A stretch of 21,351 bases of DNA from UBA8752 sp964223495 (GCA_964223495.1 CAXQGL010000075.1:1-21351), one strand, 5' to 3'. Counted from the first letter of the stretch, positions 13,694 to 21,351 are shown. Program-made: numbers and translations. Notes: generated from the letters alone by a model not told the origin.

Positions 13694-14306
13694 GGCGCGA
13701 AGGTATGACGTGGATTGTGGTCCGAGGAGGCTCACACTGGCCGATGTGCAGGCGGCACCCGAGACCGGTGCCCACGTGATGGAATACGGCGGAGGGACCA
13801 TGCCGTCGACAGCGGATTGGCTTGCCGATCATGGCCATGTCTGGTTGCGCTGCACCGATCTGGAAGCCGCGTGGGACGCCCTCAAGGTGCACACGACGGA
13901 GGTGGTGGCCGCGGGTGGCCTGCTGACCGATTCACGCGGCGCCTTGCTCTGCATCCACCGCCTGGGATACTGGGACCTGCCCAAGGGCAAGGTCGAGCCG
14001 GGCGAAGGCCTGCCCACCGCCGCCGCCCGGGAAGTGCAGGAGGAATGTGGCGTTCCCCTCCCGCAGGTCGTCGCGCCCTTTGCCATCACCCACCACCTCT
14101 ATGGCGACCACCTCGAATGGATGAAGGTGACCCACTGGTTCACCATGCGACCAGGGCCGGGAACAGAGGGCGCTGCACCGACTCCGCAAACCGAGGAAGG
14201 CATCACGGAAGTCCGATGGGCCCTGCCGGAAGAAGTGGCGGACATGGAATCCGGAGCTTACGGCAACATCGCACGGCTCATGAGTGCCTGGCGAGCCAGC
14301 CGATGA
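13692..14306 (+). CDS. Nudix hydrolase
   Basis: A 204-residue protein with a complete Nudix box at G99-V121: G-x5-E, seven residues, then REVQEECGV. It is preceded by GYWDLPK, and the companion strand VVAAGGLLTDSRGALLCIHR (71-90) fits the domain. About 70 N-terminal residues form an extra region that also exists in the Bacteroidota Nudix proteins found next to pyrE. The substrate is a nucleoside diphosphate derivative but cannot be named from sequence. The ATG (13692-13694) overlaps the pyrE start in opposite orientation; a GTG at 13710 is the alternative. The 3' end overlaps the convergent secreted-protein gene by 29 bases. Confidence 0.88.
   Translation: MARRYDVDCGPRRLTLADVQAAPETGAHVMEYGGGTMPSTADWLADHGHVWLRCTDLEAAWDALKVHTTEVVAAGGLLTDSRGALLCIHRLGYWDLPKGKVEPGEGLPTAAAREVQEECGVPLPQVVAPFAITHHLYGDHLEWMKVTHWFTMRPGPGTEGAAPTPQTEEGITEVRWALPEEVADMESGAYGNIARLMSAWRASR
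13698..13705 (-). promoter_or_regulatory. candidate -7 box of pyrE
   Basis: TACCTTCG on the minus strand matches TAnnTTTG at seven of eight positions and ends four bases before the pyrE ATG. It lies within the first codons of the divergent Nudix gene. Transcription would begin at or very near the start codon, giving a leaderless or nearly leaderless mRNA. I see no matching TTG at the -33 position, so this remains a weak call. Confidence 0.3.
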
Positions 14307-15849
14307 GGTCGGGCCCGGGAAGGGGCGGCTCCTCCTGCGTCGGCTGCAAACGCGGTGCCACATGCCGCACGGCCGGCAGGGCATTCAGTCCGAACGTCTC
14401 CGTCCAGCGGAGATCGCCTCCTGTATGCAGCAGCGTGTAGGGCACTTTCGAAAGTCCTCCATGACGCTCGGCCACCTCCCGGACCAGCCGCTGATACGCC
14501 TCCCAATCCGTACCCGCATCCACGACCACCCATTGCAAATCCCTCGGCAGCAGGCCGCGCCTGCGGGCTTCGGCGTCCGCCAACATGTGCTCCAGCACCT
14601 GTATCTGCAACAACGTACTGGGAGCGCCGGCGTCGATCCACAACCACAGGGAAGGCCCGGACCCCGACACTTCCTCAAGGGTCATGAGGTCACCTCCTCC
14701 AGCAAAGACCCTCAAGGCTTCAGGCAATGGCCCCGGAACACCGAAGCGCTCCTTCAACCGTTGGGCCGAGGGACCATATACCGCATCCTGGGCACAATGG
14801 TCCAATAGGGCGGCAATTCCTTCCGGCAGCGGCTTCATCCGACTGAAACGCCTCGAGGGCCGACAGCCCCATGCCCCGGCGCCGACCTCATGGAGGAACC
14901 ACGCCATCGTCCTGCCCTCGTCGACGACACCCCAGAACTCCGAGGCCACGGAAGACAAAGCAGCAAAGTCCCCTTGCCCCAATGCCGATTCCAGCCCGAG
15001 CCGTCCTGCTTCCGACAGCACACCGCCATGCGCGAATCGACGGAGTCCATTCAGAAAAAGCGCCACGTGCGCCGCATCGCCCGGGTCGGGCGCACCGAGT
15101 GCGGTCCACGTTTCCTTGAAGCCAGCAAGGCTGTCGGCACTCAAGTCCGGCAGCAATTCCCATCGTCGCGCAGCCAAATAGGCCCGCATGGCACCCTGCG
15201 GACATTGATTCAGCAACACCCCCATTTCCCGCTCGAAGTCTTCGATGCAGACAGCGGTTACGGAATCCATGTCCGCCACATCCAACGGGCCATCACCGAT
15301 GGGGACACCCAAGGTGTTTCCCGCTTTCTCCCTGGCCGTGATGGTGGAAGTGCCCCACAGCATGGACTGCTGCAATTCGGGCGCCATCCGCTCGCGGGTC
15401 TCGGCGATCAGGGCCTCACACCGCGAGGCCATCACGGGGGACCACGTCTCCACGCTGTCTCCCCCTTCCCAGAGAACGGCTCCGGGACGGGCCGCAAAAG
15501 GCGCCCTCCCCTTATTTGGGACCACGAGCGCGGCGGCGGCGGGGTCACCACCACCTGCAGGCAGGAACCACGCCACTCCGGCACATTCGAGACGCAAGAA
15601 GTGCACGCGGCCGTCATCGGGCCAAGTGAGGTGCAAAGCGCCGTCCATGCCGACTTGGCCTTCCTCCACCGTGGTCTCCGTGCCCGTCAAAGGGTGCAAC
15701 TCCTGCAATCGGAACGGTCGATTCTCCAATTCGGGCAGCATGAAATCCACTGCCTCCTGGGCCCGGACACCGCCGAAAGTGGACCAGCACAGGCAGCACG
15801 CCACCACCTGCAAGGCCAGCCTGACCGCGAACGGGCTCATGGCTTGCAT
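14278..15849 (-). CDS. secreted protein with C-terminal thioredoxin-like domain lacking CxxC
   Basis: A 523-residue exported protein of no family I can name. It has a Sec signal peptide (hydrophobic CCLCWSTFGGVRAQ, cleavage after about residue 31). The body (about 35-400) starts like Bacteroidota redox-associated lipoproteins (VDFMLPELENRPFRLQEL). The last 130 residues have the strand/helix pattern of a thioredoxin fold: SLWLWIDAGAPSTLLQIQVL, LQWVVVDAGTDWEAYQRLV and a likely cis-Pro in FGLNALPAVRHV. The usual CxxC position reads GAPS, so it cannot be a dithiol oxidoreductase. The start may be ATG 15849 (five bases from the coaD stop) or ATG 15840. It is probably co-transcribed with coaD and acts in the periplasm. 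Confidence 0.75.
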   Translation of the reverse strand: MQAMSPFAVRLALQVVACCLCWSTFGGVRAQEAVDFMLPELENRPFRLQELHPLTGTETTVEEGQVGMDGALHLTWPDDGRVHFLRLECAGVAWFLPAGGGDPAAAALVVPNKGRAPFAARPGAVLWEGGDSVETWSPVMASRCEALIAETRERMAPELQQSMLWGTSTITAREKAGNTLGVPIGDGPLDVADMDSVTAVCIEDFEREMGVLLNQCPQGAMRAYLAARRWELLPDLSADSLAGFKETWTALGAPDPGDAAHVALFLNGLRRFAHGGVLSEAGRLGLESALGQGDFAALSSVASEFWGVVDEGRTMAWFLHEVGAGAWGCRPSRRFSRMKPLPEGIAALLDHCAQDAVYGPSAQRLKERFGVPGPLPEALRVFAGGGDLMTLEEVSGSGPSLWLWIDAGAPSTLLQIQVLEHMLADAEARRRGLLPRDLQWVVVDAGTDWEAYQRLVREVAERHGGLSKVPYTLLHTGGDLRWTETFGLNALPAVRHVAPRLQPTQEEPPLPGPDLIGWLARHS

Positions 15850-15853
15850 ATCC

Positions 15854-16321
15854 TCAGAGGTCCACCGCATCGGGAACGAAACGGCTGACGTCCCCTCCGT
15901 GGTGTGCGATGTCCCGCACCACACTGCTGGAAATGGCGGCAAACTCCGGATCCGTGAAGAGGATCATGGTCTCCAACTCGGCATCGAGGTGCTTGGTCAT
16001 CTGGGCGATGGTCCGCTCATATTCGAAATCACCCCCATTCCGCACCCCGCGGATCAGCCATCCAGCACCGATGGAGCGGCAGAAATCCACCGTCAACCCC
16101 TCGAAAGAGGTCACCTGCACATGCGCGAGGTCCGAGAACGTGGCCCGGCACCAAGCCATCCGCTGCTCGAGGGGGAACATGCCTTGCTTGTCCTGGTTGA
16201 CACCAATGGCCACCACCACTTCGTCGAAGAGCACCGCAGCCCGCCGCAGGATATTCTCATGGCCCCGGGTGATGGGATCGAACGATCCTGGAAATACTGC
16301 ACGGCGGGGAGTGTCACTCAT
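15854..16321 (-). CDS. coaD: phosphopantetheine adenylyltransferase
   Basis: Catalyses the penultimate step of coenzyme A synthesis, adding AMP to 4'-phosphopantetheine, in the cytoplasm. The 155-residue size and motifs are typical: AVFPGSFDPITRGHENI (8-24) with the nucleotidyltransferase T-x-G-H at 18-21, WLIRGVRNGGDFEYE (88-102), and ISSSVVRDI (130-138). ATG 16319-16321 (MSDTPRRAVF) gives the family N-terminus; the frame is open to 16363. It follows the epimerase gene after a 102-base gap that holds an inverted repeat and a possible promoter, and precedes the secreted thioredoxin-like gene. Confidence 0.96.
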   Translation of the reverse strand: MSDTPRRAVFPGSFDPITRGHENILRRAAVLFDEVVVAIGVNQDKQGMFPLEQRMAWCRATFSDLAHVQVTSFEGLTVDFCRSIGAGWLIRGVRNGGDFEYERTIAQMTKHLDAELETMILFTDPEFAAISSSVVRDIAHHGGDVSRFVPDAVDL

Positions 16322-16325
16322 CGGA

Positions 16326-16348
16326 TTCACTTCTGTGAACCAAAGAAA
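16326..16348 (-). promoter_or_regulatory. candidate promoter and inverted repeat upstream of coaD
   Basis: Within the 102-base gap between the epimerase stop and the coaD start, minus-strand TTTCTTTG (16341-16348) matches TAnnTTTG at seven of eight positions. Directly downstream is a hairpin-forming repeat TTCAC-(4)-GTGAA (16326-16339) that ends four bases before the coaD start codon. I find no clear -33 TTG at normal spacing. The rest of the gap shows nothing further. Confidence 0.3.
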
Positions 16349-16423
16349 CTCAAATGCGGGCAACCCCGGAACCGCAGTCCAACGGAAACCCCAACAATGC
16401 GCTGCGGGAAGATGGAAGCCGCA

Positions 16424-17461
16424 TCACGCCTCGGGCAGGGCCCGGACATCCACGCCAAGCCCCGGCCTACCGGATGGCATCAGCCGCCCCCCTTCCCTCG
16501 ACAACCCCGAGGCCACATCATCCGCCAACAGCAACGTTCCATCGTTGTCGAGGTGGTCCGCCAATGGCGAAAGGTGGGCGATGGCCGCCGATCCAATGGT
16601 CGATTCACTCATGGAGCCGATCATGACCTGCAAACCGAGTGCCCTCGCCTCGTCCACCATCCGGAGGGCCGGGGTGATGCCCCCGCACTTGGTCAATTTG
16701 ATGTTGATGCCGTGGAACAAACCCTTGCACGCCAAGACATCCGACTCGCCCACACAGGATTCATCCGCAATCAACGGCAGGGACGACACCTCCATCAGCC
16801 GGCGCATTCCCGCATCATCCCCCTTGGCCAAGGGCTGTTCCACCAATTCCACACCCAATGAAGCGAGGCGGGGCAGCATAGCCAATGCATCCTCGACCGA
16901 CCAGGCGGCGTTCGCGTCCACCCGGAATGGCGCGTCGGTATGGGCGCGCAGCGCCTCGAGCACCTGCAGGTCGTGGGCTCCCCCCACCTTGATCTTGTAC
17001 ACCGGCCATGGCAGGGCCTGCATCTTCTCCACCATCCGCGGCACCGCATCCATGCCGATGGTGTAGTCGCTGGGGGGCACCTCCTCCCGGTCGAGTCCCC
17101 ACAGGTCCATCAGTGCGCGTCGTTCGCGTTTGCCGTGCAAGTCCCAAGCGGCCATGTCGAGGGCGCACAGCAGGAAGGATTGACCCGGAAACAGGGCCGA
17201 CATGCGCTGCCAACCATCGCGCGGATCGGCCAGCACGATTTCCTCGATTTCGGATTGCCTCTCCTGGAGCATCGCCGCCATGCCTTCCACGGTCACGTCG
17301 TAATAGGAAATGGCGGGGGCCTCTCCCCAACCTGCGATTCCGCCCTGTTCCAACCGTACGATGAGGGCCGGCTGGTGAGTCTTGGTGCCCTTGGAGGTGG
17401 TAAAGGGATGCCGGAATGGCAACCGGCTTGCATACCATGAGACACGCAGGCCTTCCATCAT
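16424..17461 (-). CDS. dipeptide epimerase, probably L-Ala-D/L-Glu type (enolase superfamily)
   Basis: A 345-residue member of the muconate-lactonizing-enzyme subgroup of the enolase superfamily. The acid/base Lys pair is K156/K158 (YKIKVG) and K258 (NIKLTKCGG). Metal ligands are D182 (RVDANAAW), E208 (LVEQPL) and D233 (LIADES). GSMSES (282-287) and the late DNDGTLLL segment are typical of L-Ala-D/L-Glu epimerases, which recycle murein peptides. Exact dipeptide specificity cannot be read from sequence. Its ATG overlaps the rsmD stop by four bases (ATGA), so it is translationally coupled to a 16S rRNA methyltransferase gene with no obvious functional link. Confidence 0.88.
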   Translation of the reverse strand: MMEGLRVSWYASRLPFRHPFTTSKGTKTHQPALIVRLEQGGIAGWGEAPAISYYDVTVEGMAAMLQERQSEIEEIVLADPRDGWQRMSALFPGQSFLLCALDMAAWDLHGKRERRALMDLWGLDREEVPPSDYTIGMDAVPRMVEKMQALPWPVYKIKVGGAHDLQVLEALRAHTDAPFRVDANAAWSVEDALAMLPRLASLGVELVEQPLAKGDDAGMRRLMEVSSLPLIADESCVGESDVLACKGLFHGINIKLTKCGGITPALRMVDEARALGLQVMIGSMSESTIGSAAIAHLSPLADHLDNDGTLLLADDVASGLSREGGRLMPSGRPGLGVDVRALPEA

Positions 17462-17997
17462 GCCTGGAAGTCGAAGAAACTGAAATGCACGTGACCGTAC
17501 TTCCGCATCTCCACGAATCCATCGGCCTCACTGAAATCACGACGATCGCCGTGCTCCAGTACGAACAAGCCTCCCTTGGCCACCAATCCAGCCTGCCGCA
17601 CCATATCCGGCAACTCCTCCAATTTCGGCTCAGTATACGGGGGGTCGGCAAACACGAGATCGAATTGCGTCACCGCCCTCCCTAAGAATGCAAAGGCATC
17701 GGCGCGAAGGACGCGGATGGCATCGAGGCCGAAATCCTGTGCCTGTTTCTGGATGTATCGGCAGGCTGCGGCATCCCGCTCCACGGACACGACGGAAACG
17801 GCCCCCCGACTCGCCAACTCGAAGGACACGGCACCCGAACCGGCGAACAGATCCAACGCCTCCAATCCCTCCAACTCGATGCGGGAACGCAGGAGATTGA
17901 ACAGGCCCTCCCGCCCGAAGTCTGTGGTGGGACGCCCCTTGAACTGACGGGGTGGCGAGAACCGACGTCCCTTGAGGACGCCACCGATCACGCGCAT
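17458..17997 (-). CDS. rsmD: 16S rRNA (guanine(966)-N2)-methyltransferase
   Basis: Methylates G966 of 16S rRNA during 30S assembly, using S-adenosylmethionine. The 179-residue protein has the N-terminal MRVIGGVLKGRRF, RPTTDFGREGLFNLL (22-36), the SAM-binding LDLFAGSGAVSFEL (48-61), and the catalytic DPPY (118-121). All fit the RsmD/YhhF family at normal length. Its start lies 10 bases inside the end of the upstream DUF3822 gene, and its stop overlaps the epimerase start, so all three are tightly linked. The DUF3822-rsmD pairing is common in Bacteroidota. Confidence 0.95.
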   Translation of the reverse strand: MRVIGGVLKGRRFSPPRQFKGRPTTDFGREGLFNLLRSRIELEGLEALDLFAGSGAVSFELASRGAVSVVSVERDAAACRYIQKQAQDFGLDAIRVLRADAFAFLGRAVTQFDLVFADPPYTEPKLEELPDMVRQAGLVAKGGLFVLEHGDRRDFSEADGFVEMRKYGHVHFSFFDFQA

Positions 17998-18848
17998 CGG
18001 ATGAGCTGGATGACCGGCAGGAAATGCTGCCGATGAAGCCCGGTCACCGCTCCCAGGGCCGGAATGAAACGGCCATAGTGCAGGTCAACCGTGCTGAAAT
18101 GGCGCTCGAAGGCCTGGTGCACCTCCCCTGCGGCCTTGACGTCGCCACTCAATTGAACGGCAACATCCGCACCGAAGCCGAGCGTATCCAAGAGGTGCAC
18201 GGCACGATACACCGCGTCGGCAGGTGTCGCGGCAGCGTGACAGACGGAGGCCTGAAGGCCATCCCGAGTCAGCAGGACGAGGTCCACCAGGTCGTCCCTG
18301 AGGTGGACGGCCAGTGCGTGGCGTCCCCGCTCGCGCTCTTCCCGAAGAAAGGCTTCGGCCAGAATGGCGCGGGGGTGCCGGAATGAAATGGTCGGAGCCA
18401 GCGCGGAAAGTGCCTGACGCAGGCTGTGGTCCGGAGCATGGATGACGAGGTAGGGCGACCCGATCACGGCATGGGCCTCCGTCCCGAGGTGGCGAAGTCC
18501 CGTCTCGGCCTCGAGCCATTCGACATCGGTGGCCTGACCACGCAATGCTTCTGGAACTACGGTCGCCGCGCCATCCGCCATCCACGTCACCGCGCCCTCG
18601 GCATCCGCCTTCAACCGTTCCGCCAACCAATCCGCACGCGCTTTCATCCGGGCCGCACCGGGCGGGGCCTTCCACACATGGTGGCCTGCCTCCAGCAGGA
18701 CGCTTCGGTCCTCCGAAGTGCGCAACCAATGCACAGCATGCCCTGAATCGAACACCCATAGCGGGTTGGCCCCCTCCGGCACATCCTGGGTGCCGTCGAG
18801 CGCCGTCAACAAGAAATCGACCTGGTCCTTATTGGCGCCAATTGCCAT
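17988..18848 (-). CDS. DUF3822 family protein
   Basis: A 286-residue soluble protein recognised as DUF3822 from its C-terminal half: SFRHPRAILAEAFL, LAVHLRDDLVDLVLL, YRAVHLLDTLGFG, and the terminal HRQHFLPVIQLIRCA. The DUF3822 fold has been described as actin/ASKHA-like in related proteins, but no activity is known. It sits directly upstream of rsmD with a 10-base overlap, the usual arrangement. The ATG at 18846-18848 overlaps the end of the upstream membrane protein gene by 20 bases; an in-frame TTG at 18866 would extend it by six residues. The N-terminal 60 residues are less family-like, so the true start is uncertain. Confidence 0.82.
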   Translation of the reverse strand: MAIGANKDQVDFLLTALDGTQDVPEGANPLWVFDSGHAVHWLRTSEDRSVLLEAGHHVWKAPPGAARMKARADWLAERLKADAEGAVTWMADGAATVVPEALRGQATDVEWLEAETGLRHLGTEAHAVIGSPYLVIHAPDHSLRQALSALAPTISFRHPRAILAEAFLREERERGRHALAVHLRDDLVDLVLLTRDGLQASVCHAAATPADAVYRAVHLLDTLGFGADVAVQLSGDVKAAGEVHQAFERHFSTVDLHYGRFIPALGAVTGLHRQHFLPVIQLIRCA

Positions 18849-19755
18849 CCGTATGGGCTTCCACAAGCGAACCGAAGCGGAGCGTATCCTTCTTCACGTT
18901 CGAACGGCCGAACGGCGTCGGGTCCTGCACCTTGATGGCGCTCACCCGCAGACCGCTCTGATCCACATAAGTCGTATCGATCCTGAACCGCTCTCCCGAT
19001 GTCGGACTGAAGGTCAAAGAGTCCAGATTGACGGGGGGCAACTTCTTGTCCGCCCGGATCTCAGGCGTGAAGTTCTCTGCAAAAAAGGAGGTGTAGAGGG
19101 TGTCCCTCACCTTCCATGAAACGGCATCAGCCGTGATGCTGTCCAGCAGGGCCTGCTCCGTCCATCCCATCTCCGCGGCGATGCCCGGAACGGCAGAGCG
19201 CTTGATCACGAAGCCCTCTTCATAGCACTGTGCCTCAGGCAACGTATCGTGGAAGGAACCGATGGAGAAATTCAGCGGCACCAAGGGCGCATTGATGAAG
19301 GCAAACAGCGTATCGAAGCTGTCGGTAAAGGCGCCATTGACCTCCTTGTAGGCCAACTGGGCATCCCGGATGTCCGTGAGGCGCTGTATGGTGATCGCGT
19401 TCATCGCCTTCTGGTCCTTGAGGTATTGCTCCTCATCCAGAACGGAGTTGGTGGAGGCGATGAAGAAATAAGCCGCCCCGGCAATGCCGCAAATCAGCAT
19501 GATGCGGTAGGAGGACTGGGGTATGCGATCCAACACGACCGGCATGGAAAGCACCCCACTGACGATGAGGGCGAGACCCGCGAACAGCATCTCGACGGGC
19601 TGGCTGAGGTCGGCCGTTTCAGTCGAGGCCAGCACGCTCCCGATGTACTTGATGATCCAAGCCAATCCGGCGATGAGCAGAATGGCACTGAAGCTGTGGC
19701 TGCGCAGGAGGAACAGGAGGTTCTGGTATTTGTCGTTCGAATCGTTCATGCTCAT
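18829..19755 (-). CDS. conserved membrane protein with three N-terminal helices and a periplasmic domain
   Basis: A 308-residue protein with hydrophobic helices at about 20-41, 55-75 and 83-101, then about 200 soluble residues. After the third helix comes IQRLTDIRDAQLAYKEVNGAF (123-143), a segment reminiscent of Bacteroidota proteins with a pilin-like 'RDAQ-AY-G-Y' helix, which I cannot assign further. The C-terminal domain is likely periplasmic. I chose ATG 19755 (MSMNDSNDKYQ); ATG 19749 is equally possible. The frame stays open to 20016, but the extra Arg-rich residues overlap the divergent helicase. Minus-strand TAGCTTCG (19785-19792) is a 7/8 match to a -7 box, 29 bases upstream. No function is known. 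Confidence 0.75.
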   Translation of the reverse strand: MSMNDSNDKYQNLLFLLRSHSFSAILLIAGLAWIIKYIGSVLASTETADLSQPVEMLFAGLALIVSGVLSMPVVLDRIPQSSYRIMLICGIAGAAYFFIASTNSVLDEEQYLKDQKAMNAITIQRLTDIRDAQLAYKEVNGAFTDSFDTLFAFINAPLVPLNFSIGSFHDTLPEAQCYEEGFVIKRSAVPGIAAEMGWTEQALLDSITADAVSWKVRDTLYTSFFAENFTPEIRADKKLPPVNLDSLTFSPTSGERFRIDTTYVDQSGLRVSAIKVQDPTPFGRSNVKKDTLRFGSLVEAHTDGNWRQ

Positions 19756-19876
19756 GGGCGTGAAAGGGGGCGAATCAAGCGGGGCGAAGCTAAGGAATCC
19801 CTGCCGGACGAGCACCCCGCAGGCCCGTACTTTGCCCCCGTCCGGCACGAACTTGCCGACGCCCCCGAATCCCACC

Positions 19877-21351
19877 GTGTCCAGCGTCCCCACCTCCGAA
19901 GATGTCGAAGACCGCCTGCGCGCCGCCTTCCCCCACGCCCCCACGGCGAGCCAGGAGGCACTGCTGCACGCCCTGGGCCGCTTCCTCGTGAGCCCCCATC
20001 CGCGCTGTTGCCTCATCGTCCGAGGCTACGCCGGCACCGGCAAGACCACCACCATGGCCGCCCTCGTCAACGTCCTGAGAGACCTCAGACGCCCGGTGGA
20101 ACTCCTCGCCCCCACCGGCCGCGCCGCCCAGGTCATGGGCCGTTACGCCGGCCGCCAGGCGAGCACCATCCACCGGCGCATCTACCTGCGCAAGGCCACA
20201 CCCGACGGCGGCACCTCCGCCACCATCGCCCCCTACACCCGCAAGGGCGCGGTCTTCATCGTCGACGAGGCCTCCATGATCGGTCGCGACAGCGGCCTCC
20301 GCCAATCCGGTGCCGCCGGGGCCGGCTTCCGCTACCGTGACCTCCTCGCCGACCTCTTCCAATTCTGCCTGCAGGCCCCGGGCAGCCGCATCATCCTCGT
20401 CGGCGACGACGCCCAGCTCCCCCCGGTCGGCAGCGCCATCTCCCCCGCCCTCGACGGCCAGCGCCTCGCCCGCGAATTCGACCTCACCCTCGCCGAACGC
20501 ACCTTGGACGACGTCGTCCGCCAGGAACTCGACAGCGGCGTCCTCGCCAACGCCCACGCCCTCCGTCAAAACATTGCCCTGGCCAAGGACCTGCCCAGCG
20601 AAGTCAAAGCCCCCCTCCCTCAATTCACCACCCAATCCTACCCGGACCTCCACATCGTCACCGGCAACGACCTCGCTGAGCTGCTCGATGACCTCCACCA
20701 CCGCCACGGCGAACAGGACGTCGTCGTCATCACCCGCTCCAACAAAAGGGCCAACGACTTCAACGAGCAGATACGCCGCCGCATCCTCTGGCGGGAGGAG
20801 GAGCTCGACGCCGGCGACAGGCTGATGGTGGTCCGCAACAATTACCATTGGCTCAAGGACAACGACGCCTACCCCACCGACCTGATCGCCAACGGCGACA
20901 CGCTCGTCGTCCAGAAGATTGTCCGCCGCTTCGAACGCTACAGTCTCCGCTACGCCACAGCCGACCTGAAGATGGAGGACTTCCCCGACGCCCCCTCCTT
21001 CGAGACCACCGTCATGCTCGACGCGCTCCATGTCGACGGCCCCAGCCTGCCCGGCGCCCGCATGAAAACGCTCTTCGAGGACGTCATGCTCGACTACGCC
21101 CACCTCGGCAGCAAGCGGAAAATTGCCGAGGCCGCCAAGCAGGACCCCTGCACCCAGGCCCTCCAGGTCAAATTCGCCTACGCGGTCACCGCCCACAAAA
21201 GCCAGGGCGGCCAATGGCCCGCCGTCGTCATTGACCAGGGCTACCTCACCGAAGAAATGGTCGACCTCGAAGGGCTGCGGTGGCTCTACACCGCCCTCAC
21301 CCGGGCCCAAAAGGAAGCCCATTTGCTCAACTTCCACCCCCGCTTCCTCAC
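19877..21351 (+). CDS. RecD/UvrD-like ATP-dependent DNA helicase (3' end cut by window)
   Basis: A superfamily 1 helicase of the small RecD2-like type seen in Bacteroidota; at least 491 residues and nearly complete. Motifs in order: Walker A GYAGTGKTTT (50-59), LLAPTGRAAQVM, Walker B FIVDEAS (near 127-133), GDDAQLPPVGSA (176-187), VVVITRSNKRANDFNEQIR, ANGDTLVVQKI, FAYAVTAHKSQGGQW (near 433-447), and YTALTRAQ (471-478). Known members act in DNA repair or recombination. The first residues (SEDVEDRLRAAFPHAPTASQ) support the GTG at 19877; an in-frame TTG lies at 19853 and there is no ATG before Walker A. Third codon positions are overwhelmingly C or G, more extreme than in neighbouring genes. Confidence 0.9.
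   Translation, partial: MSSVPTSEDVEDRLRAAFPHAPTASQEALLHALGRFLVSPHPRCCLIVRGYAGTGKTTTMAALVNVLRDLRRPVELLAPTGRAAQVMGRYAGRQASTIHRRIYLRKATPDGGTSATIAPYTRKGAVFIVDEASMIGRDSGLRQSGAAGAGFRYRDLLADLFQFCLQAPGSRIILVGDDAQLPPVGSAISPALDGQRLAREFDLTLAERTLDDVVRQELDSGVLANAHALRQNIALAKDLPSEVKAPLPQFTTQSYPDLHIVTGNDLAELLDDLHHRHGEQDVVVITRSNKRANDFNEQIRRRILWREEELDAGDRLMVVRNNYHWLKDNDAYPTDLIANGDTLVVQKIVRRFERYSLRYATADLKMEDFPDAPSFETTVMLDALHVDGPSLPGARMKTLFEDVMLDYAHLGSKRKIAEAAKQDPCTQALQVKFAYAVTAHKSQGGQWPAVVIDQGYLTEEMVDLEGLRWLYTALTRAQKEAHLLNFHPRFL

Noticed and set aside
19249..20340. 363-residue plus-strand frame spanning the membrane-protein/helicase boundary
   Set aside because: It runs antisense to the membrane protein and out of frame with the helicase, and its second half is Arg/Pro/His-rich noise.
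19790..21337. 515-residue Gly/Val-rich open frame opposite the helicase
   Set aside because: Low-complexity composition is the mirror of C-ending codons; the plus strand carries all SF1 helicase motifs.

Overview
The window is chromosomal DNA of a Bacteroidota bacterium, most likely a GC-rich flavobacterium-like lineage. I infer this from four things: a C-terminal type IX secretion (T9SS) sorting domain on a secreted protein, the Bacteroidota form of ribosomal protein L28, Bacteroidota-only families (DUF3822, and the pyrE-linked SRPBCC protein), and gene starts that lack Shine-Dalgarno sequences. It is densely coding: the largest gap without a gene is about 194 bases (7024-7217), and many neighbours overlap by 1-4 bases. 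I saw no tRNA, rRNA, insertion sequence, CRISPR array or attachment site.

Layout. Minus strand, 1-7023: partial rpmB, cinA, a T9SS-secreted BNR-repeat protein, and a tight ftsH-DUF2007-cdsA-psd run (membrane protease followed by phospholipid synthesis). Plus strand, 7218-11273: a four-gene redox operon. Then rsfS (minus) and birA (plus) diverge; SRPBCC-pyrE (minus) and a Nudix hydrolase (plus) diverge from overlapping start codons. Minus strand, 14278-19755: a membrane protein, DUF3822 protein, rsmD, a dipeptide epimerase, coaD and a secreted thioredoxin-like protein. From 19877 to the right edge, plus strand: a RecD/UvrD-like helicase.

The most interesting part is the operon at 7218-11273. 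Its four genes are all joined by ATGA stop/start overlaps. They encode: (A) a one-chain fusion of a PaaE-like FAD/NAD(P) reductase, a plant-type [2Fe-2S] domain, one membrane helix and a five-heme cytochrome c; (B) an alginate-export-family outer-membrane barrel; (C) a membrane-anchored mono-heme c protein of the DUF3365/Tll0287-like type; (D) a 152-residue membrane protein with two H-x13-H helices, the pattern that binds two b hemes. Together these would carry electrons from cytoplasmic NAD(P)H through FAD, [2Fe-2S] and two b hemes to c hemes in the periplasm, beside an outer-membrane pore. I know of no described system with this make-up. No terminal reductase is present, so the final acceptor is unknown.

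The operon lies between rsfS and ftsH, which are usually close together in Bacteroidota, so it looks like an accessory block placed in a housekeeping locus. The other genes are ordinary housekeeping or envelope functions.
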